From Clostridium pasteurianum DSM 525 = ATCC 6013 (GTDB lineage: Bacteria; Bacillota; Clostridia; Clostridiales; Clostridiaceae): DNA of 64,000 nucleotides. Below the pieces are notes generated by a model, which saw nothing but the letters and a program-made list of their open reading frames with translations, did not search any database and was not told where the DNA came from. This document shows, in pieces, positions 55,159-64,000 of the stretch. The first letter of the stretch is position 1. The number at the start of each line of letters is the position of its first letter. The stretch is from NCBI RefSeq assembly GCF_000807255.1, contig NZ_CP009268.1:1456384-1520383 (forward strand), read 5' to 3'. Both the position numbers and the translations under genes were made by a program.

Positions 55159-55467
55159 CTAAATTTGAAGTCTTTTAACAACTTCTCCGTTTTCGATATG
55201 AGACTCTACAATCTCTTCAACATCATCAGCAGTTACATTACCATACCAGACTCCTTCGGGATATACAACAACTATAGGGCCTTGACTGCATATACCAAAG
55301 CAACCTGTATTATTTACCATTACTTCACTAGATAAATCTCTGCTGTCTAACTCTTCCATGAATGTTTCTACAATTTCAACGGAATTTTTGGAGTAACAAA
55401 AACCTTGCTGCTTTCCATTAAGTCTACAACTAGTACAAACGAATATGTGGTGTTTTGGGTTTACCAT
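55159..55467 (-). CDS. Thioredoxin-like 2Fe-2S ferredoxin
   Basis: A 102-residue 2Fe-2S protein of the thioredoxin-like (Shethna/2FeCpFd) type. Cysteines 11, 14, 24, 56 and 60 lie in FVCTSCRLNGKQQGFCYS and NTGCFGICSQGP. Size and cysteine spacing match the well-studied C. pasteurianum ferredoxin, which is reported to interact with the MoFe protein of nitrogenase; the sequence looks identical or nearly so as far as I recall. Its place beside vnf and anfO genes agrees with a nitrogen-fixation role. AAGGAGA precedes the ATG. Confidence 0.93.
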   Translation of the reverse strand: MVNPKHHIFVCTSCRLNGKQQGFCYSKNSVEIVETFMEELDSRDLSSEVMVNNTGCFGICSQGPIVVVYPEGVWYGNVTADDVEEIVESHIENGEVVKRLQI

Positions 55468-55666
55468 AAGAACTCTCCTTTTAATTGTTAATAAATTTTT
55501 ATCAAAACTAAATGAAAATATGAAATTAACATTTAGTAAGATTTATTTATAATTTTTTAAATTGATTTTATTTAATCAATTTAATTTTTAAGTTAATAAT
55601 ATTATAACATATTAGTAGCGTTATTAACAATATTAATTGAAATTTTATGATAATATGATATATACT

Positions 55667-56647
55667 TTATAATTCTGTCACTATCTTTCCGGTTTCTGAA
55701 AGATCATATCCACCTAAACCTTCTAACTCCATCTTGAAGTTATTGGAATTTATGATATCCATAAGAACTTTAAAAAAAGGTTTGTTCATATCTTCTTTTT
55801 TTATAACTAATTCATACCTTTCCTTTTGCAGTGGGATGAAATCAATATTTTTTACTTGAAGTCCCATTTTTTCACTTCCTATAGCAAGATCCGCTCCACC
55901 TCTGGCTACGGTGCTGGCTACCGCAAGGTGTGAAAAACATTCTCTTGAATATCCATCTATAGAATAAGGGTCGATTCCCAATAAGCGAATGTGCTCATCC
56001 AGAAGAATTCTAGTTCCGCAACCTCTTTCTCTATTGATAATGGAAATATCGGATCTTTTTAGATCTTCCCAGCTTTTTATATCTTTTGGATTTCCTTTTG
56101 CTACATAAAATCCTTGCATTCTGCAGGCTAAATGTACTATTATTGTGGGTATGCCGGGGAGCATCCTTCTGACAAAAGGTATATTGTATTCTCCGGAATC
56201 TCCATCCCAAAGGTGAACAGTTGAAACTTGGATCTTTCCAAGATATAGAGCGAATAAACTGTTATAGCAGCCTGTATAGGATCTTAGAATACGTGAACCG
56301 TGAAGGTTGTATTCTAAATAACGAGATAAAATATCCAATAGTACATCTTGACCGCAAATTACGAAATCTCTGACCGAAGTCGGTTCATATAGAGGTGGAG
56401 AAAGAGTTTCAAAGGATAATGGATTATTATTATCTGAAAAATTATCATTAATGTTATTAGATTGAGTCAATTGAGGATTTTTTGATCTATTTTTATATGC
56501 TTCAACATCTTTAAAATCAATTCTAAGTTTTTTTCCAACTTTATAGCCGTTTAATTCTCCTCTTTTTATTAGTTCGTACACTGTATTTTTGGCTATTTTT
56601 AATATATCAGCTACTTCCTGAGGAGTTAATGCTGTATCTTGTAACAT
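55667..56647 (-). CDS. Excisionase-type HTH regulator with a periplasmic-binding-protein-like ligand domain
   Basis: A 326-residue cytosolic regulator. Residues 7-55 form a MerR/excisionase-like helix-turn-helix (LTPQEVADILKIAKNTVYELI, GELNGYKVGKKLRI). After a polar linker, residues 95-320 are a PBP_like/ModA-type domain (FVICGQDVLLDILSRYLEY, GSRILRSYTGCYNSLFALYL, NRERGCGTRILLDEHI, LAVASTVARGGADLAIGSE). Such proteins are related to molybdate-sensing regulators, so it may sense molybdate, tungstate or vanadate. It is transcribed away from vnfH across a long control region, the standard position for a divergent regulator. GGAGCAC lies before the ATG. Confidence 0.85.
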   Translation of the reverse strand: MLQDTALTPQEVADILKIAKNTVYELIKRGELNGYKVGKKLRIDFKDVEAYKNRSKNPQLTQSNNINDNFSDNNNPLSFETLSPPLYEPTSVRDFVICGQDVLLDILSRYLEYNLHGSRILRSYTGCYNSLFALYLGKIQVSTVHLWDGDSGEYNIPFVRRMLPGIPTIIVHLACRMQGFYVAKGNPKDIKSWEDLKRSDISIINRERGCGTRILLDEHIRLLGIDPYSIDGYSRECFSHLAVASTVARGGADLAIGSEKMGLQVKNIDFIPLQKERYELVIKKEDMNKPFFKVLMDIINSNNFKMELEGLGGYDLSETGKIVTEL

Positions 56648-56948
56648 ATTAGTGCTCCTTTCATAAGGTATTAACTAAATTAACTAAAAAATTTAAACCT
56701 TTTAGTTGCATATTCGAAGTGATTTAGTTAATATTTAATTGGGTTTGTAAATATTGTGAAGTTTAAATTATAACCAACTTATTGTGATTAGTAATAAAAA
56801 TAATTAAAAAATCATAAATATTAAGATAATTGTAATATAAAATAATTCAAAATACAATGACATTGATAAAACATTAGAGATGATATTCCTAATATCAATT
56901 AAAAAATACAATGCGTAGAATGTAATATATATTTTGTATTAAATGTAA

Positions 56949-56990
56949 AAAAGAGAGTAAAAGTAATATTACAAAATATACTTTTACTCT
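56949..56990 (-). terminator. Minus-strand terminator without a known gene
   Basis: Twelve-bp perfect stem AGAGTAAAAGTA (56954-56965) with TACTTTTACTCT (56979-56990); on the minus strand it is followed by CTTTTTTAC. No leftward gene was found between it and 57939. Confidence 0.6.
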
Positions 56991-57534
56991 TAAGTTATAG
57001 GAATGATTGAGATTAATAATCTATTTATTAATGCAAAATTGCATAATAAGTTTATTAAATGAAGTTTTTAAAACTTAAATAAATATAAAGTGTTATAAAT
57101 AATTATAACTTAATTTAAATTTATTATATAACATAACGTTACATTAGTCAATATAAAACTATAAAAGTGAAGTTAATTATATTGAATAAAGTGTATTTTA
57201 GTTTATAACTTAGAAGCAATTAAATAATATATTTTAAAATGTGATTTAACAGTATAATAAACTAGTAATTTCTATATAAATAAACATAGGGAATTGTAAA
57301 TATATATAACATGGTATATATGCTTGCTTGATGCAACACAACATCATATAACGTTAAGAAACATAATTGTATAGAACTTATATATATAATAAGGAAGGAA
57401 ATTTTTTTACAAACCATATTGTAAACGATTAATCAGCGCATATCATATATATGATTAAATATTGATAATTTTAAATTTGCTATATACTATATTTGAAAAA
57501 ATATGGATTTATATCTTCAATTGTGTATCTATGG

Positions 57535-57564
57535 TCAAGCATTTATTATTGTGCTTGATTTTTT
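57535..57564 (+). terminator. Plus-strand terminator or attenuator 375 bases upstream of vnfH
   Basis: Seven-bp stem TCAAGCA/TGCTTGA (57535-57541 with 57552-57558), ten-base loop, then TTTTTT. It precedes the identified vnfH promoter, so it must end another transcript or guard against readthrough. Confidence 0.65.
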
Positions 57565-57819
57565 GTTGTTAAAAATCACAAAATATTTTTAATAAATATT
57601 ATCTTTAATGAGTATCACTATATATTCTATATAAATATAAAATTAAATTTAAACATAATCTAAGGGTATTTGTATCATATTATATTAAAATGTATATTTA
57701 TAATTTTAAAATTTTAAATGTATTATAATATTAATATACCATGTAAATGTTAACAATTTATATTTTAATATTTTTTTGAAGAAAATATAAATAAATTAAT
57801 AAAAAAAGCTTAAAAATTA

Positions 57820-57848
57820 TTGACATGTATTAAAAATTAAAATATAAT
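57820..57848 (+). promoter_or_regulatory. Consensus sigma-A promoter of vnfH
   Basis: Perfect boxes: TTGACA (57820-57825), 17 bases, TATAAT (57843-57848). The start would be near 57855, giving an 84-base leader. No -24/-12 (sigma-54) element was seen, unlike proteobacterial vnf genes. Because the promoter is so strong, repression or a second layer of control is expected. Confidence 0.9.
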
Positions 57849-57938
57849 CAAACAAAAGAGCACAGAAATTACTAAATTGGAACTAAACTTTCCAGAGAGT
57901 AATAAAATGTGCCAAACAAATTTAGGAGGAATGATTGA

Positions 57939-58760
<822 letters not shown>

Positions 58761-58858
58761 GATTTATTTGTTATAAATATTAGCAGTATATTAAATAAAG
58801 TATATTTATATAATTTAACCAATATTAGATTAGAGATATATAGAATAAAAATAATTAA

Positions 58859-60313
<1,455 letters not shown>

Positions 60314-60317
60314 TCTT

Positions 60318-60662
60318 ATGGAAAAGAAAGTTGATGAAATACTTGAATTTATTATGGAAAGATGCTTATGGCAATTTCATTCAAGAGAATGGGATAGAAC
60401 AGAAAATATAAATGGAGTTTTTGGAATGCTCCCTAAATTATTTGCGGGAGAAAAAATAGCTGTTAAAGACTTAGAACCTAAAGATAAGGGTCATTATGCA
60501 GATGCAAAAATTCTTTCAGATCAATTGTTAGAAAAATTCTCTTATTTAAAAGATATGAGTGCAAGTGAAAAAGATGAATTGTTAGACGGAGTTAAAGCAA
60601 AACTTGTTGATGTTTCAATAACAAAATGTAGAAATGAGGAATTGAGAGTCCCATTCTATTAA
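60318..60662 (+). CDS. vnfG: Vanadium nitrogenase delta subunit
   Basis: The small extra subunit found only in V- and Fe-only nitrogenases. 114 residues; ERCLWQFHSREWDRTENING (about 15-34) and LLDGVKAKLVDVSITKCRNEEL near the end (two pieces: LLDGVKAKLVDV, ITKCRNEEL) closely follow VnfG as recalled from Azotobacter. Four bases separate it from vnfD; GGGGGTAT is the ribosome site. A MITE follows 16 bases after its stop. Confidence 0.93.
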   Translation: MEKKVDEILEFIMERCLWQFHSREWDRTENINGVFGMLPKLFAGEKIAVKDLEPKDKGHYADAKILSDQLLEKFSYLKDMSASEKDELLDGVKAKLVDVSITKCRNEELRVPFY

Positions 60663-60678
60663 ATTAAATTCTATATAA

Positions 60679-60838
60679 GGCACATTCAAATAAATAACTA
60701 GTCAGTATGCTGGTATATTTTGAATCCTACTGCGTCAACAGAACTCTTAGATAGCTCATCACTATCTGCGGAACCTGTTTCCTTGTATGATTCAAAATAT
60801 CCGCCGCATCTTTGACTTATTATTTATTTTCATATGCC
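60679..60838. mobile_element. MITE copy 2, between vnfG and vnfK
   Basis: 160 bp, highly similar to the copy at 45150 over its entire length (shared AATAACTAGTCAGTATGCT, TTTTGAATCCTACTGCGTCA). Tips GGCAC/ATGCC, flanked by TAA on both sides (60676-60678 and 60839-60841) as target duplication. The element can fold into a long hairpin in the vnf transcript. It has no effect on reading frames but may change the ratio of VnfDG to VnfK. Confidence 0.9.
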
Positions 60839-62317
<1,479 letters not shown>

Positions 62318-62361
62318 TCCATGATCATAAGATAGTCTATAAGTTAATAAGTTAAAACTTT

Positions 62362-62399
62362 TGTATAGCCAAGTTTTTAAACAGAAACTTGGCTATACA
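62362..62399 (+). promoter_or_regulatory. 15-bp hairpin between vnfK and the vnfE-like gene
   Basis: A perfect stem (62362-62376 with 62385-62399, arm TGTATAGCCAAGTTT), eight-base loop, without a clean T-run. It may be a partial terminator or an RNA-processing/stability site lowering cofactor-gene expression relative to the structural genes. Confidence 0.55.
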
Positions 62400-62460
62400 T
62401 ATAAATTTTATAATTGTATGGTAAAAAATTAAAAATAAAATTTTTAAGGAGGTATATGTT

Positions 62461-63993
62461 ATGGCTATTACAGCAGAAAATATAGAATTTCATGGAACAC
62501 TCAGTGAATTATACCAGCTTGCTAAAGAGGGTAAAATTAAAACAAGTTTGCAGGGAAGTCATACAAGAGCTTGTAAATTTTGGACTGCAACTAAGATTTT
62601 AAGCGGTATCAAAAATGCTGTTATACTTACTCATGGACCTAGTGGATGTGCCTATGGGGTAAAACAAGCCTATAAACTCACAAATTGCCGTAATAGTGGA
62701 GCTGCTTATGAACCTATTATAAGTACCAACATAGGAGAAAAAAATGTAATCTATGGTGGAGAAAAAGAATTAATAGGTGCACTTAAGGAAGTAGATAAAA
62801 AATATAAACCAGATGTTATATTTGTTGCAACTAGTTGTGCCACAGGTATCATAGGTGATAATGTAGATGAAATTATGGATAATATGGAGCCTGAATTAAA
62901 TGCAAAGTTAATGTCTATACATTGTGAAGGCTTTTCAGGGGAATATAGAAGTGGATTTGATTTAGTATTTAAGCAAATAGTTAAACTTATGGATAAACCT
63001 ACTGAGGAGAGTAAAGCTGCTATGCTTGATACTGTTAATATTGTAGGCGGAAAAATGGGTGCTGAAAGAACAGAAGTAGATACTGATGTAAAGGAACTTG
63101 TTAGACTCATAAAGGGAATGGGTGCAAAAATAAATTCTGTTATTGCTGGAAATTGCACATTGGAAGAGATAAAAAAAGCTCCTAGTGTAGCTGTTAACTG
63201 TGGACTATGTCTTGATATTGGTTATGCTATTGGTAAGTCAATGGAAGAAGAGTATGGTACACCTATTAATTCTACAATACTTCCTTATGGTATTGCGGCT
63301 ACAGAAAAATGGATTATGGGAGCAGCAAAGTACCTAAAAATGGAAGAGTCAGCTAAAGCTTTAATGGAAAGAGAATATGAAGCTATAAAAGAAGAATTTG
63401 AAGAAAGTAAAAAAGTATTAAAAGACAAAATTGCAATTGTAGAAGGTCATGATGCTGTAAAATCACTATCTATTGCACACATGTTAAAAAGTGATTTTGG
63501 AATGAGACCAATAATATTTAATTTCCATCCCTGGAGTACTGAAGCAAGACAAACTAGTATAGATTATCTATTGGAAACTGGTTTAGACCCTGAAATATTA
63601 ATAACAAAAGGTACTCTTGCCTTTGGTAAATACGAATCCATGAAGCAGACCGAAGATGAGTTGTTAGATTTTCTTGGAGGAATTGATCCAAAATCTGTAG
63701 TATATTTTGGTTCATCCTTAAGTTTTCCAAACATTCCTTTAGTGGATTTAAATGCTATATTAAACAGACCAAGATTTGGATATAGAGGAGCATTAAAAGT
63801 AGCTAAGTGTATAAACACTGCATTAAAGTATTCTTTTAGACCTAGAAGTTCTGTGTTTAAGGAAATGGTATTTCCAAAAGAAGAGGCTGGCTTGGCTTCC
63901 GGGCAGGCTTTAACCCCTAAATTAAGTCAGGATTTACCTGATTGTACTGTATATGCTCATAAAAGGAGGAGAGGACAATGTATGATGAATTAA
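62461..63993 (+). CDS. vnfE: NifE/VnfE-like nitrogenase cofactor scaffold protein
   Basis: A 510-residue component 1-related protein. The N-terminal half has HGPSGCAYGVKQAYKL (Cys equivalent to the P-cluster ligand of NifD), FVATSCATGIIGDNVDE, HCEGFSGEYRSGFD and GDYNIQGD-like IVGGKMGAE; the C-terminal half has FGSSLSFPNI and RPRFGYRGALKVAKC. It lacks the HNGP cofactor histidine context of VnfD, so it is a scaffold (E-type), not a catalytic subunit. Placement behind vnfK agrees. AAGGAGG precedes the ATG. The C-terminal 50 residues (VFPKEEAGLAS onward) extend beyond typical NifE. VnfE is the best name, but a general NifE-like label is safer. Confidence 0.8.
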   Translation: MAITAENIEFHGTLSELYQLAKEGKIKTSLQGSHTRACKFWTATKILSGIKNAVILTHGPSGCAYGVKQAYKLTNCRNSGAAYEPIISTNIGEKNVIYGGEKELIGALKEVDKKYKPDVIFVATSCATGIIGDNVDEIMDNMEPELNAKLMSIHCEGFSGEYRSGFDLVFKQIVKLMDKPTEESKAAMLDTVNIVGGKMGAERTEVDTDVKELVRLIKGMGAKINSVIAGNCTLEEIKKAPSVAVNCGLCLDIGYAIGKSMEEEYGTPINSTILPYGIAATEKWIMGAAKYLKMEESAKALMEREYEAIKEEFEESKKVLKDKIAIVEGHDAVKSLSIAHMLKSDFGMRPIIFNFHPWSTEARQTSIDYLLETGLDPEILITKGTLAFGKYESMKQTEDELLDFLGGIDPKSVVYFGSSLSFPNIPLVDLNAILNRPRFGYRGALKVAKCINTALKYSFRPRSSVFKEMVFPKEEAGLASGQALTPKLSQDLPDCTVYAHKRRRGQCMMN

Positions 63994-64000
63994 CCTTTGA
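63978..64000 (+). CDS. Start of the next gene, cut by the window edge
   Basis: ATG 63978 with GGAGGAGAGG 5-13 bases upstream opens a frame overlapping the vnfE-like stop by 16 bases (MYDELTF...). By position it would be the N-type scaffold partner (vnfN/nifN-like); only seven codons are visible, so this is a guess from context. Confidence 0.5.

Larger units (their letters stand above)
56648..57938. other. 1.29-kb non-coding control region upstream of vnfH
   Basis: No coding frame of note. It holds ATAACGTTA twice (57133-57141 and 57348-57356), a minus-strand terminator (56949-56990), a plus-strand terminator (57535-57564), an ATCATATATATGAT palindrome (about 57443) and the vnfH promoter at 57820. 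Two terminators facing outward from the central 500 bases imply short transcripts made inside the region. Confidence 0.6.

Noticed and set aside
57820-57848. Sigma-54 promoter for vnfH
   Set aside because: No GG-N10-GC -24/-12 element was found near 57939, whereas perfect sigma-A boxes are present.

Overview
The window is low-GC DNA from a mesophilic, nitrogen-fixing, spore-forming Clostridium (sensu stricto). Evidence for the group: clostridial short-chain flavodoxin, Spo0E-like phosphatase, GerMN lipoprotein, Tgl-type spore transglutaminase, two FeoAB systems, T-box leaders, and strong AGGAGG-type ribosome sites. A 102-residue 2Fe-2S ferredoxin with cysteines at 11, 14, 24, 56 and 60 matches, as far as I can recall, the characterised Clostridium pasteurianum protein. 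C. pasteurianum or a close relative is therefore the best guess; this is inference and needs a database search.

Layout. 1-9.2 kb: housekeeping and envelope genes (DUF1523 protein, ablB, uppP, pgsA, a D-2-hydroxyacid dehydrogenase, a Lyc-like GH25 autolysin) and a first feoAB. 9.2-10.1 kb: an ORF-free element with imperfect terminal inverted repeats enclosing what looks like a large folded RNA. 10.2-16.5 kb: an unknown gene coupled to tgl, a LysR regulator, ArsC/Spx-like and YqfO-like small proteins, argB, then a Fur-controlled flavodoxin followed by DUF3793. 16.6-18.9 kb: a second, Fur-controlled feoAB plus a small Cys-rich FeoB partner gene, read leftward. 19.1-27.4 kb: a two-component system whose kinase gene is split by a 4.64-kb three-gene transposon, itself interrupted by an IS3-family element. 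27.4-35.6 kb: T-box/proS, LUD and DUF116 genes, a chemoreceptor, GerMN lipoprotein, an XRE regulator and a tiny Spo0E-like gene. 35.7-40.0 kb: thrC, hom, thrB and an ACT protein, read leftward as one operon. 40.4-44.6 kb: a WG-repeat protein, gapN and a hypothetical gene. 44.6-52.1 kb: the complete trpEGDCFBA operon behind a Trp T-box and a second T-box-like terminator.

52.1-64 kb is an alternative nitrogenase locus: two AnfO-family accessory genes flanking a lone metal-chelate binding lipoprotein, the 2Fe-2S ferredoxin, a DNA-binding regulator with a periplasmic-binding-protein-like ligand domain, a 1.29-kb non-coding control region, then vnfH, vnfD, vnfG, vnfK, a NifE/VnfE-like scaffold gene and the first codons of another gene at the window edge. 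The catalytic subunit carries the TGGPRL loop and cofactor ligands C257/H423 typical of VFe protein, so this is a vanadium rather than an iron-only nitrogenase, although its accessory genes bear the Anf name.

Mobile and repeated DNA is a second theme. Besides the nested transposons there are two copies of a 157-160 bp MITE with TTA/TAA target duplications, one in the trp leader and one between vnfG and vnfK; and three copies of a 120-241 bp hairpin-rich repeat, always inserted just after ATTGA, one of which supplies the C-terminus of the DUF116 protein. Iron control is visible as Fur-like operators in front of the flavodoxin and the second feoAB. No rRNA, tRNA or CRISPR array was seen.
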